DNA from: Strigomonas culicis
Lineage: Eukaryota > Euglenozoa > Kinetoplastea > Trypanosomatida > Trypanosomatidae
Assembly (NCBI GenBank): GCA_000482145.1
Contig: AUXH01000074.1
Coordinates: 1 to 46,872 of the forward strand
Direction: 5' to 3'
Length of the DNA: 46,872 nt
The translations under genes and the position numbers were made by a program. The notes under the pieces are model-generated. The model ran no database searches, was not told where the DNA came from, and saw only the letters and a list, made by a program, of their open reading frames with translations. This document shows, piece after piece, positions 28,892-38,074 of this stretch (position 1 is its first letter; every line of letters begins with the position of its first letter).

Positions 28892-30139
28892 ATGATTCTC
28901 GCCATTCTAGAGACGGTGGTCGTGTGTCTGGCGTGTGCCGTGCTGGCGCGGTCGTACTACGTGCTGCGCGTCGCGACGCCGGCCGCCCTCCGGCCGCACG
29001 TGCGGGGCCCCATGAAGGTGTGTGTCGTCCTCGGCTCCGGCGGCCACACGAGCGAGATGCTGCGCGCGATCGAGGCGCTGCCGCGCGGCTACTGGCGCAA
29101 CAACCGGTGTGTGTACGTGGTGAGCGACACGGACCGCCACTCCGCGGCGCTCGCCGCCGAGCTGGAGCAGCGGTTATTTGGCCGTGCCGCTGCCTGCTGC
29201 GTCATCCCCCGCGCGCGGGAGGTCGGCCAGAGCTACTTCACCTCCATCTTCACCACCCTGCGCAGCGTGTACCGCGCCCTCGCGATTGTGTACAACGAGC
29301 GGCCGTCCGTGCTGCTGCTGAACGGGCCGGGGGTGTGCGTTCCGATCGTCGCCGCAAGCCTCGCGCTGGCGGTGGTGTGCCCGTGGCGCTGCGCCCGCCC
29401 GGCGACGGTGTACATGGAGAGCTTCACCTGCGTCTCGCACCTCTCCCTCACCGGCGCCCTGCTCGCGCCCTTCGCGACGGACGTCTTCACGGTGCACTGG
29501 CGGCGGCTGGAGGCGGGCGTGCGGCGGCGGATGTGGCGGGGCGCGCTGCGCTACATCGGCTGCGAGGGCGCGGCAAACGCTCCGCGGCTCGCGGAGGCGG
29601 ACGGCGCTGCCGCGGCGGCGCGCTACGCGGTCGTGACGGTGGGCTCCACCCACTTCGACGCGCTCGTCCGCGCGGTGCTGCAGGAAGACGTCTGCGCGCT
29701 GCTGCGCACGGCGCACGGCATCGACAAGCTCTACGTGCAGTACGGCACGATGCCCTGTCCGCTGCCGGCGGCGACCGCCGCGTGCGGCGGTCTGGAGGTG
29801 GAGGTGTTCCCGTACCGCGCGGGGCTCGGCGCGCTGCTGGCGCGGGCCGCCCTCGTGCTGACGCACGCGGGTGCCGGCACCATCCTCGAGTGCCTGCACG
29901 CGCACCGCCGGCTGCTCGTCGTGCCGAACCGCGAGCTCATGTCCGACCACCAGCTCGAGCTCGCGGAGGTGCTGGAGCAGCAGGGCTATCTCTTCTGCGT
30001 GGACGTCGCCGACCTGCCGGCGCGGCTGCGCGCGCTCGACTGCGGGCCGCTGCGGCAGTTCCCCGGCCTGGCCGCGGACCTCCTCGCGGAGGCGGTGTCG
30101 CTGCCGCTGACCGGCGAGCGGTGGAAGAAGGACGCGTAG
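28892..30139 (+). CDS. ALG14-ALG13: ALG14-ALG13 fusion: UDP-GlcNAc transferase of N-glycan precursor synthesis
   Basis: The 415-residue protein joins both halves of the enzyme that adds the second GlcNAc to dolichyl-PP-GlcNAc on the cytosolic ER face. The N-terminal half is ALG14: a membrane anchor (about 2-22), VVLGSGGHTSEMLRAIEALP, VIPRAREVGQSYFTSIFTTL, LLLNGPGVCVPIVAASL and YMESFTCVSHLSLTG. The C-terminal half is ALG13: VVTVGSTHFDALVRAVLQE (about 247-266), QYGTMPCP, ALVLTHAGAGTILECLHAHR and NRELMSDHQLELAEVLEQQG. In yeast and animals these are two proteins. I recall single-chain forms from other protists. Both active halves look intact. The ATG at 28892 gives a classic short ER anchor; the open frame upstream is T-rich leader. 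Confidence 0.93.
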   Translation: MILAILETVVVCLACAVLARSYYVLRVATPAALRPHVRGPMKVCVVLGSGGHTSEMLRAIEALPRGYWRNNRCVYVVSDTDRHSAALAAELEQRLFGRAAACCVIPRAREVGQSYFTSIFTTLRSVYRALAIVYNERPSVLLLNGPGVCVPIVAASLALAVVCPWRCARPATVYMESFTCVSHLSLTGALLAPFATDVFTVHWRRLEAGVRRRMWRGALRYIGCEGAANAPRLAEADGAAAAARYAVVTVGSTHFDALVRAVLQEDVCALLRTAHGIDKLYVQYGTMPCPLPAATAACGGLEVEVFPYRAGLGALLARAALVLTHAGAGTILECLHAHRRLLVVPNRELMSDHQLELAEVLEQQGYLFCVDVADLPARLRALDCGPLRQFPGLAADLLAEAVSLPLTGERWKKDA

Positions 30140-30304
30140 CAGCGCTGTGCAGCGCACCTGCACAGCGGTCAACAGAATTTTACCATCCATGAACAGATCT
30201 GTTATTTCTTCTTTCTCTTTCGCGTTGTGCGTGTGAGTGCGACTTTGCCTTCTGTTGTGTGTAGGACAACCGGCGGAGCTTCTCTCCTCACTCCTGTGAC
30301 AGAC

Positions 30305-30349
30305 CTTCCCCTCCCCCCACCCCCCTCCTCTCTCTCTCTCCACATACAG
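30305..30349 (+). promoter_or_regulatory. Putative spliced-leader acceptor for NAA25
   Basis: A strong C/T tract ends CACATACAG at 30349 and gives a 56-nt ATG-free leader before 30406. The whole gap after the ALG gene is only 266 bases. Confidence 0.55.
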
Positions 30350-30405
30350 ATCCATCACTAGCCTACTCGTATCCCCCTCCCTGAACACACCCCTACTGCC
30401 GACCC

Positions 30406-33063
30406 ATGTCTGAGGCTGACCGTGCGGCGACGCGTGTGTTCGACCTGATTGACGGCCTCAAGCTCGGCCAGGCGGAGGGCGCGCTGGAGACGGCGTTGGC
30501 GAAGTACCCGACGCACCCGGCAGTGCGCGCCGCGGAGGCGCTCTTCCTCCTACGCCAGGGCCGGTCGGCGCGCGCGACGGAGAAGGCTGAACAGCTCGCG
30601 CGCGAGAACATTGTCGACCCGCAGACGATCAACGCGCTCGTGCACGTGCTGCAGCAGTGCTGCTGCTGGGCCTCGCTCGCGGCGACCTACGAGCGCATCA
30701 AGCACCTGCAGAACGAGCAGCAGATCATGGAGAACCTCGTGCAGACCTATGTGCGCATGGGCGCCTACGACAAGGCGCAGTCGACCGCGATGCAGCTTTT
30801 CCGCAAGCACAGCGACCCCAAGTACCAGGTGTGGGTCGTACAGGCCTGCGCCGGCCAGGTCCCGCTTGGCAGCACAGACCACCTGCAGCTGAAGCTTTGC
30901 ACCCGCATGCTGGACACCGCCGTTCTGACCGCAAAGGGCAAGCAGACACCCTCAACGACGCGCATGTACGTGGATCTGCTGCTGCAGCAGGAGCAGCCCG
31001 CGGCCGCGGTGGACTTCCTGTGCAGCCCGCGGGGCGCGTTCATCGGACTGCTCGAGACGCGGCTGGAGTCCCTGGCGCGCGCGCTGCGGCTCGCCGGCCG
31101 TCCGCGCGCGGCGAGCGCGGCGTGGCGCCACCTGTGGTGCGCGCGGCCCGACAACTGGACGCCGTTCGAGCAGTACGTCGACGCGCTGGCGGCCGCGGCG
31201 GCGGACCCCGACACGGCCGCGGTGGCGCTGGAGAGCGAGCGGCCGGAGCAGCGCCTGACACTCGACGTCACCGCGGCGGGCACGTCGCTGGAGGCCGCGC
31301 TCGAGCTGGCGCGGGCGCTGCAGGCGGACGAGCGCGCGCAGCGGCCGAGCAAGCTGCAGCGCGGCCCCTTCCTCGCGGAGCTGCTGCTCCTCCAGCGGCT
31401 CGGCGACGCCGCCGCGCTGGAGGCCGCCGTGCTGGCCTACGCGCAGACCTTTTTCCGGAAGCCGTGCGCCTTCCTCGACATCTCCACCTTCCTGACCCCG
31501 GCCTCGGCCGCGGCCGTGTACGAGTGGTCGCAGCCGCCGCAGCGGCAGCAGCAGCAAGAGGGAGAGGCGGAGGCCGCGCAGCTGGACGTCCACACCGCGC
31601 GCATCCTCGGGCTGCGCGCCTACGTGTCGCAGTGGGGCTGCACGGCTGACACGGCGCCGGCGGAGGCCGCGATGCAGGAGCTGCTGGCGCAGTGCCGCAC
31701 GCTCTACGAGGAGGCGCGACCGCTGTCGGCCGAGCTGGCGTGGAGTGAGGAGGGTCACGGCGACGGCTACCTCTGCGTCGGGCTCAACATCGCGCTGCGC
31801 GGCTACGTGGCGAGCGGGAGGCAGCTGCACTGGGTCGCGCGCGGGCTGGAGCTGATGCACGACGTGGACCGCCGCATGAGCAACTCCGCGTGGCTGCTCT
31901 TCTCCGTGTGCTTCGCGCAGCTGCTGCGGCTCGGTGACCTGCAGGCCCACCGCCAGCTCGCCTTCAAGGACGTGCAGCACGACACCATGACGCACCTGGG
32001 CTACTGGCCGCTGTGGTCCGCCCTCGCGCTGAGCGACATCGCGGCCTGGGAGGAGACGCGCGCCATGTACGTGGCGCGCCACGCGCGCGACTGCAGTCTC
32101 CTGCGCGCGAAGATCTTCAACTTTCTGTCGTGGCCCGCGATGCAGGACGTGCTACGCTTTGACCACACGCAGACGAACTCGTTCGTGCGCTGGTGCGGCG
32201 TGCCGCACCAGCTGCTGGCGAAGCTGCCCGAGTGCCAGACGCAGAAGAACGTCTTCGAGCTCTTCGACACCTACCGCGACGGGCTCTGGGAGTCGTGGGA
32301 GGCCCTGACAGACGGCCGCGAGCTGCTCGACAACACCGACTGGCTGGTCGCCAAGTCGCTCGTGCTCGGCGACATCCACGGGCCGCAGGTGCAGGAGCTG
32401 ACGGAGGCGCTCGTCGCGCTGCCGCCCTTCACGCAGCGCCACGCCGCGGCGGTGCAGCTGCTGCAGAGCCTGTTGCTGCTGCACGACGTCGCGACGCTCG
32501 AGCAGCAGCGGCAGCGCCCGCCGGCCAAGTCCTGCGGCGGCGCCAGCAAGGCAGCCAGGAAGAAGGCGGCGGCGGCCACCGCCGAGCCGGCGCCGGCCGG
32601 GCCGCCGCTCTATTGCGTACAGATTGTGGCGCAGAGGGGCGCGCTGGAGGTGCTGCCGGTGCTCGCGCCGCTGGTGGCCGCGCTGCTGCCGTACCTGCAG
32701 TCGGGCGGCGCCACCGCCGTCCCGCACAGCGCCGCCTGGTCGGCCGTGCTCGAGCCGCTCGTCGACCCGTCGCAGACGCACGCCGCCGCGTGGGAGAGCG
32801 CGTTGTACCCGGAGGTGTACATCGCCGCGGCGCTGCTGCAGGTCGCCGACGTGCGCCGGCTGCCGGTGCAGGGCTGGGCGAGCGACCTGGTGCGCGTGCT
32901 CGAGGCCGCCTCGCAGCGGTACGCGGCGGGCAGCTGGTGCACGACGCCGGTGGAGGTGGAGGGAGCCTTTGGTGCCGCCCTCAAGAGCGAAAAGGAGAGA
33001 CGCGTGTCAGGGATGCTGTCCGAGCTGCTGGTAGGCGTCAGCGCCTCGACCCGGCGCAAGTAA
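30406..33063 (+). CDS. NAA25: NatB N-terminal acetyltransferase auxiliary subunit NAA25 (MDM20)
   Basis: The 885-residue protein is the ribosome-anchoring partner of NAA20 in NatB, which acetylates nascent Met-Asp/Glu/Asn/Gln N termini. The N-terminal part is TPR-like, in the family's pattern: RVFDLIDGLKLGQAEGALET, KYPTHPAVRAAEALFLLRQG, and a third repeat ENLVQTYVRMGAYDKAQSTA. The rest is helical, with blocks such as GLNIALRGYVASGRQLHWV. A Lys/Ala-rich linker (about 705-725) and a small C-terminal helical region end it. The length is normal for NAA25. The call rests on the N-terminal repeats and overall size. Confidence 0.82.
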   Translation: MSEADRAATRVFDLIDGLKLGQAEGALETALAKYPTHPAVRAAEALFLLRQGRSARATEKAEQLARENIVDPQTINALVHVLQQCCCWASLAATYERIKHLQNEQQIMENLVQTYVRMGAYDKAQSTAMQLFRKHSDPKYQVWVVQACAGQVPLGSTDHLQLKLCTRMLDTAVLTAKGKQTPSTTRMYVDLLLQQEQPAAAVDFLCSPRGAFIGLLETRLESLARALRLAGRPRAASAAWRHLWCARPDNWTPFEQYVDALAAAAADPDTAAVALESERPEQRLTLDVTAAGTSLEAALELARALQADERAQRPSKLQRGPFLAELLLLQRLGDAAALEAAVLAYAQTFFRKPCAFLDISTFLTPASAAAVYEWSQPPQRQQQQEGEAEAAQLDVHTARILGLRAYVSQWGCTADTAPAEAAMQELLAQCRTLYEEARPLSAELAWSEEGHGDGYLCVGLNIALRGYVASGRQLHWVARGLELMHDVDRRMSNSAWLLFSVCFAQLLRLGDLQAHRQLAFKDVQHDTMTHLGYWPLWSALALSDIAAWEETRAMYVARHARDCSLLRAKIFNFLSWPAMQDVLRFDHTQTNSFVRWCGVPHQLLAKLPECQTQKNVFELFDTYRDGLWESWEALTDGRELLDNTDWLVAKSLVLGDIHGPQVQELTEALVALPPFTQRHAAAVQLLQSLLLLHDVATLEQQRQRPPAKSCGGASKAARKKAAAATAEPAPAGPPLYCVQIVAQRGALEVLPVLAPLVAALLPYLQSGGATAVPHSAAWSAVLEPLVDPSQTHAAAWESALYPEVYIAAALLQVADVRRLPVQGWASDLVRVLEAASQRYAAGSWCTTPVEVEGAFGAALKSEKERRVSGMLSELLVGVSASTRRK

Positions 33064-33445
33064 GCTCTCTCCCCCCCCTCTCTCTCACAAAAAAAAAAAA
33101 GAGTAGACGAGAGGAGTCTTTCCCTCTTTTGTTTCCCGTCTTTTTTCCTTTCCTGCATTGTTGTGGAGGCGCAGTTGTGTATCGTTGGTTAATGGATAAG
33201 ATAATATAAGATAGTAAAACACTACAGAAATGTCCCTCATCCCCCCCTTCCCCCTTCACTCACTGCAACAGAATTCTCCGTGCATTTCTTTTCTTCAGTG
33301 CTTTCCTATATGCATACTCTTTCTTTCTTTCTTTCCCTTTCTCTGTCCTTTTTTTTTGTCGTATTGCCACTACATATTGTAAACCTTTCATTGGTGCAGT
33401 TCTGTTAGCATTACAGCTCTCTCCCCTCTTCGTCTAGTGCTGACC
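33064..33445. other. Intergenic
   Basis: No gene; C/T-rich runs. The acceptor candidate TCTTCGTCTAG ends at 33437, eight bases before the next start. Confidence 0.6.
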
Positions 33446-36079
33446 ATGCTCAAAACACCGGCCGCAGAGCCTCCTGTGCGTAAGGGGAGCGGGGCCAGCA
33501 CCGGCAGCCGCCCCCCCTCTGCCACTCTCATCCCGGGCGGCAGGCTCAAGAACCGGCGGCGGGAGAACGGCGGCAACGGCGCGACGGTGGCGACCGTGCT
33601 GCGCACCGACCACCGCCCAACGTTCATGGAGTCGGCGGCCGCCGCGGGGCCGCCAGGCTGCCTCGCCTACAGGGTGCCGCTCGCCTTCGAGGAGGCGGTG
33701 GGCGACGGCACCGTCGCCTCCGCGGCGCTGCCCTCGCTCCGCGCGCGGCAGCAGCCGTCGCCGCGCGGCGACGCGGCGGACGCGCGGCGCACGACGGACG
33801 CGGCGCTGCAGGACCTGCTGTACACCTACGTCGGCGTGCCCTCGCTCGACGACTTTGCGCGGCTGCAGGCGAGCGCGGCCGGCCTCGCGGAGCATCTCCT
33901 CCAGGGCTTCTCCTTCGACCACGCGGCGGTGCGGCCGGCGGTGCCCCCGCTGCTGCAGGGCTGGATCGCGCAGCGCCGCGAGGCGGCCGCGGCAGTGGAG
34001 GAGGAGGACGCGACGGAGGAGGCCGAGGCGCTGCTGCTGCCCGCGCTGGACGCGCTGCCGCCCTGCACGCGCTGCGACCCGGAGGCCATCCTCGGCCTGC
34101 GCCACGTCTTCAAGGCCTACCTGGTAGCGCTGGCGCACCTCATCCGGTACACGGAGAGGATGGACGACCGCTGGGGCCGCCTCGATGCGGCGGAGCGCAA
34201 GATGCTGCAGGAGGTCGTGGCGGCCGAGAAGCGCGCGCGGGTGCGGCAGCAGGACGTCTACGACCGCTTCACGCTGCTGAACTTCGAGGACGACGGCGTG
34301 GCCGCCACCACCGCGGAGCTGCGCCTGTGCCGCCAGACGTCCGTGCTGCGCCTCAGCAGCAACCCCGCGCTGCGCACGCTCGACCACCTGCCGCCGCACG
34401 CCCACACGGTGCTCGCCTGCGCGTGCCAGATTGAGGCGGTGGCGCCGACCGCCGCGAGCGACGAGCTGCTGGTGCTGGGCGCGTCGTACAACTGCCTGCC
34501 GGACCTGGCCTTCGCGCGCCACTTCCCGTCCCTCGCCGTGCTGGACCTCTCCTTCAACCGCCTGCACGTGATCGACGACGTCGTGCGGGCGCTGCAGGCC
34601 CAGCGTACGCTACGCGAGGTCAGCTTCGCGGGCAACCCCATCGCGCTGCTCGACACGTACCGCCGGCGCATCACCTCCAGCTGCGATTGGCTGGAGTGCC
34701 TGGACGGGCTCATCATCGAGTCCGCAGAGCGGCAGGCGTCGTCGCTGCGGGGCTGCGCGACGCGCGTCGCGCGGCAGAACCGCGCGGCGGCGGCCGCGGC
34801 GGCGCCCGGCGCGCCCGGCAAGGGGCGGCCGAAGGTGGACGCGTGCGAGGTGCGGACGCCGTCACCGGCGGAGGTCGGCGCGTGGGAGGGGCGGCTGAGC
34901 ACCACCGTCGCGGCGGCGGTGGAGCTGCTGGCGCTCGGCGGCCTGCGCACGGCCTGCTGCGGGCCCGTGCCCACCATCACCCACATCGACGACCTCAAAG
35001 TGTCCGGGCCGCTGTGGTACCGCGCGCTCGCCCACACGGCGGAGATGATGCCGCCGCCGCTAGAGGCGACACCGACGCTGACCGGCACGCCGCGCCGCCC
35101 GCAGCAGCGGCAGCAGCTCGTCGCGCTGTACGAGTGCCGCACGGAGGTGGTGCTGCGCGGCAGCTGGGGCGGCGCCGCCGGCGTGCCGGTGCACTACACC
35201 GTGGCGCCCGACGCGACGTCGCGGCCGTCGAGCGCCGTCACGCGGCTGCGCAAGGCGGTCGCCGCGGGCCCGAGCGCGGACCCGTACCTGCCGGGGCCCA
35301 GCGGGTCCTTCGCCGGCGACGTGCCGCTGTTCCCGACGCTCGTGGAGGAGCTGCGGCGGCCGCTGGAGCTGACGGTGGAGGTGGTGGACACTTACACCTT
35401 CCCGTCGGCCGGCCACCTCACGGCGCTGCTGGACGGCACGGCCGGCACGCACGGCTCCGGCGGCAGGAGCGGCGGCAGCGGCGAGCACGCGCCCGGCTGC
35501 GAGCCGACCACCGCGACGCACCGCTACGCGGTTGGCACCCTGCGCGTGGACCCCGCCGCGCTGCTGCGGCGGGGGGTGCCGCCGGTGGCGGACGCGGAGG
35601 CGCTGCCGGAGCGCGGCGTGCTGTGCACCAAGGGCGTCGCGCTGCGGCTCAGCGAGGCGGACCTGCGCGGCGCCGCGCACGAGGTGCGCCGGCTGCAGGA
35701 GGCACTGCGCGACGCCCAGCGCAGCCACACGGCGCTGCTGACGCGGCTGGCGGAGCACGCGTCGGACCTGCGCGGCAGCGTGAGCAACACGCTGGCCGGG
35801 TCGGGCTCGCCGCACCACAGCCCGCGCAGCGCCGCGGGGAAGCTCGGCGCCGGCCTCCCCGCCGCGAGGCAGGAGGAGCTGCTGGCGTCGCAGGCGGTCG
35901 TCACCGCGCATGGGCTGCGCGCCCTCGCCGCGCGGCAGCGGCTGGACGAGCTGCGTCTCATGGAGCTCACGCTGGACTGCCAGCTGTCGCTCGGCCGCGG
36001 CCCGGCGCCGTACACGGCGCCGGTGGAGCCCTCGCCGGGGAAGAAGAAGGCGGCCGCGAAGAAGCAGGCGGCCGCCTGA
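33446..36079 (+). CDS. Leucine-rich-repeat protein, LRRC43-like, possibly flagellar
   Basis: The 877-residue protein has an N-terminal basic Pro/Arg-rich region. A helical domain (about 120-285) follows, with YTYVGVPSLDDFARLQ near its start. A leucine-rich-repeat domain lies at about 292-430: LCRQTSVLRLSSNPALRTLD, LLVLGASYNCLPDLAF, SLAVLDLSFNRLHVIDD and LREVSFAGNPIALLDTY. After an Ala-rich linker comes a beta-rich region (about 535-660) that could be C2- or Ig-like. A short coiled coil (about 735-770) and a Lys/Ala tail (KKKAAAKKQAAA) end it. The layout recalls LRRC43-type axonemal proteins, but that is a resemblance only. The frame begins three codons earlier at a GTG, but the ATG at 33446 is the plausible start. 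Confidence 0.82.
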   Translation: MLKTPAAEPPVRKGSGASTGSRPPSATLIPGGRLKNRRRENGGNGATVATVLRTDHRPTFMESAAAAGPPGCLAYRVPLAFEEAVGDGTVASAALPSLRARQQPSPRGDAADARRTTDAALQDLLYTYVGVPSLDDFARLQASAAGLAEHLLQGFSFDHAAVRPAVPPLLQGWIAQRREAAAAVEEEDATEEAEALLLPALDALPPCTRCDPEAILGLRHVFKAYLVALAHLIRYTERMDDRWGRLDAAERKMLQEVVAAEKRARVRQQDVYDRFTLLNFEDDGVAATTAELRLCRQTSVLRLSSNPALRTLDHLPPHAHTVLACACQIEAVAPTAASDELLVLGASYNCLPDLAFARHFPSLAVLDLSFNRLHVIDDVVRALQAQRTLREVSFAGNPIALLDTYRRRITSSCDWLECLDGLIIESAERQASSLRGCATRVARQNRAAAAAAAPGAPGKGRPKVDACEVRTPSPAEVGAWEGRLSTTVAAAVELLALGGLRTACCGPVPTITHIDDLKVSGPLWYRALAHTAEMMPPPLEATPTLTGTPRRPQQRQQLVALYECRTEVVLRGSWGGAAGVPVHYTVAPDATSRPSSAVTRLRKAVAAGPSADPYLPGPSGSFAGDVPLFPTLVEELRRPLELTVEVVDTYTFPSAGHLTALLDGTAGTHGSGGRSGGSGEHAPGCEPTTATHRYAVGTLRVDPAALLRRGVPPVADAEALPERGVLCTKGVALRLSEADLRGAAHEVRRLQEALRDAQRSHTALLTRLAEHASDLRGSVSNTLAGSGSPHHSPRSAAGKLGAGLPAARQEELLASQAVVTAHGLRALAARQRLDELRLMELTLDCQLSLGRGPAPYTAPVEPSPGKKKAAAKKQAAA

Positions 36080-36528
36080 GCGGCGGCCTGGGAACGATGT
36101 ATACTACTGTACACTTGCCATGTATGATACCTTTTTTTTGGTACACCTCTTTTCCTTTGTGAAGATGGACCAGTCATGAATGTCAAAATAGCTATGCGAA
36201 TTGCAAGACGTTTTTTCTTCTTTCCTTTGCCGTGCTCACGCTGTTCCAGCTGCGATCTTCTTCATACATGCCTGTCTTGCTCTCTCTCTCTCTTTTTTTT
36301 TTAATCTTGTTCTCTCTCTTTTCCTCTAAAAAATAGTATATTTGTTCACTACGTGTTGAACTACTTGTGCTCCCTTGCACACACCAGATATCACCTGTGT
36401 GTTTGCTCTCCGCACCGCATCGCTGCTGATTGTACCGCGGCTGCAAGCGAAAGGACAAACACATCTCCCCCTAAAATAAAAAAACAACAACAGCCACAAC
36501 AGCAACAAAAAAAAAACTTGTAGATCCG
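36080..36528. other. Intergenic
   Basis: No gene. A TCTC/T tract lies at 36281-36302. No ATG occurs from 36271 to 36528. An A/C-rich segment precedes the next start. Confidence 0.6.
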
Positions 36529-37650
36529 ATGAAGCACCGTCACCACCTCTTTGCTTTCGTTGCCACATGCGTGCTGCTCGCGCTTGTACTCAGTGTGCCC
36601 GCGGCGGTCCGCGCCGACGAGAAGACGGCCGCGGCGCCGCCCCCGTCTGTCCCGCTCTCTGCCAAACCGGTGGTGGACTGGACGGCGGAGGACGTGGCCG
36701 AGTGGATGTCCACCGTTGTCGGCTACGCGGAGTACACGCCGTACCTCTTCAAGAACCTCATCGACGGTGTCACGCTGCTAGAGATGGAGCCGAGCGACTT
36801 CGAGAGCTACCTGCCGCTGCAGACGCCGCTGCACGCCATCAAGATCGCCGCGCACCTGCGGCTGCTGAAGGGGCTGTGCAGCTGTCGGGGGGCCGACGCC
36901 GACGCTGCGGGGCCGCACGACCTTTGGAGCTACATGCGCGCGCACCCTGTGCGCACGTGGCTGCTCGGCAGCACGGCGTCGTACTTCCCGCGTATCGCGC
37001 TCGTGGCCGCCTACGTCTTCGACCGCGAGGTGTACCATGTGCTCGTGCTCGTGGATCGCTCCGCGGCGAGCGCGCTGTCGGAGGCGGCGCAGGGGCCGGA
37101 TGTGCCGCTGCAGCAGGTCAGCTATCTCGCCGCGGCGGGCTACTGGCTCGGCGGGCTGGTCTGTCCGGACCTCTATCTTGCCTACCAGTCCGCCCGCTTC
37201 GTCGGCCGCAACTACGTGGCGATGCCGCTGCAGGTCATCCACTTCCTCTCGCGGGCGCTCGGCGAGGTGCTCATTCTCTTTCTCCTCTACAAAAAACAGG
37301 CCTTCCCGACCGGCACGCCGCTGTGGCGGAAGGTGTGGCTGATCCACTCCTACAGCCTCTTCATCCCACCCGTGTGCGCGCTGATCGGATATGTCCTCCC
37401 GATGACACTGCAGTACATCTTTGCCGCGGTGTTCATCGCGCACAACCTGTTCTACCTCGTCCTGACGCTCTTTCTCAGCAACTCGGAGCTGGGGCAGCCC
37501 ATGACGGACAGTCAGCAGCAGGAGCTGGCGAAGGAACAACAGGAGGAGGCGGAGCGGGTGCAGGAATCCATGAAGCAGGCCGATGCGCAGCAGGCGGCGG
37601 CACACAACGCGGCGAGTGAAGAGACGCGGAAGGTAGAGAAGCTGGACTGA
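36529..37650 (+). CDS. SAM-domain multi-pass membrane protein with signal peptide
   Basis: The 373-residue protein starts with a clear signal peptide (about 1-29, hydrophobic core ATCVLLALVLSVPAAV, then RADE). A sterile alpha motif domain follows at about 46-113: VDWTAEDVAEWMSTVVGYAE, LIDGVTLLEMEPSDFESYLP and HAIKIAAHLRLLKG. Four or five membrane segments follow (near 153-173, 198-218, 238-258 and 270-320), then a charged coiled-coil tail (about 325-373). The signal peptide puts the SAM domain in the ER lumen or outside the cell, which is uncommon for SAM domains. The best-known luminal case is STIM. There is no visible EF-hand, so calcium sensing is not supported. Function is unknown. Confidence 0.85.
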   Translation: MKHRHHLFAFVATCVLLALVLSVPAAVRADEKTAAAPPPSVPLSAKPVVDWTAEDVAEWMSTVVGYAEYTPYLFKNLIDGVTLLEMEPSDFESYLPLQTPLHAIKIAAHLRLLKGLCSCRGADADAAGPHDLWSYMRAHPVRTWLLGSTASYFPRIALVAAYVFDREVYHVLVLVDRSAASALSEAAQGPDVPLQQVSYLAAAGYWLGGLVCPDLYLAYQSARFVGRNYVAMPLQVIHFLSRALGEVLILFLLYKKQAFPTGTPLWRKVWLIHSYSLFIPPVCALIGYVLPMTLQYIFAAVFIAHNLFYLVLTLFLSNSELGQPMTDSQQQELAKEQQEEAERVQESMKQADAQQAAAHNAASEETRKVEKLD

Positions 37651-38007
37651 TTCGGCTTCCCGTGCGTGCGTACTCTTTTCATATCCATTGAGGTGTTACA
37701 CTATTTAAAGAAGAGAAGGGAAAGCTATAAGAGTTAATAATTAGACACAAGCGTTCTAAACCTTTTTTTTCTTCTACCAGCGTTTTTTTTTGTTATGTTT
37801 ATTCCTTTTTTCTCTTCTCCGCTGAATGGGTACTGTACGCGACGACTCAGGTGCAGATCTCCTCTGTCTGCTATGGCCGACTGCACATCTTCTCGTTCCT
37901 TCTCCCTTCTCCCCTACCCCCACTAGTTCCCTTTGCTATACCATCAGCCCTTCACACCTTAACGGATATCTCATTCACTCTCAGATAGTTATACAGCTTC
38001 ACATACA

Positions 38008-38044
<37 letters not shown>

Positions 38045-38074
38045 TTCGATCATATATATATACACCCACAGACC
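37651..38074. other. Intergenic with CA repeat
   Basis: No gene. C/T-rich DNA carries acceptor candidates ending near 37925 and 37984, then a (CA)n run, then CCCACAG ending at 38071, three bases before the ATG at 38075. Confidence 0.6.
38009..38041. repeat. (CA)n microsatellite just upstream of a start codon
   Basis: A perfect CA run of about 16 units. It ends 33 bases before the ATG at 38075 and is likely to lie in the mRNA leader. Confidence 0.9.

Noticed and set aside
28875..28895. A TTCGAATC stretch like a tRNA T-loop
   Set aside because: The flanks do not pair as a T-stem and no other tRNA arm is present.
36529..37650. STIM-type calcium sensor
   Set aside because: No EF-hand is visible and there are several membrane spans rather than one.
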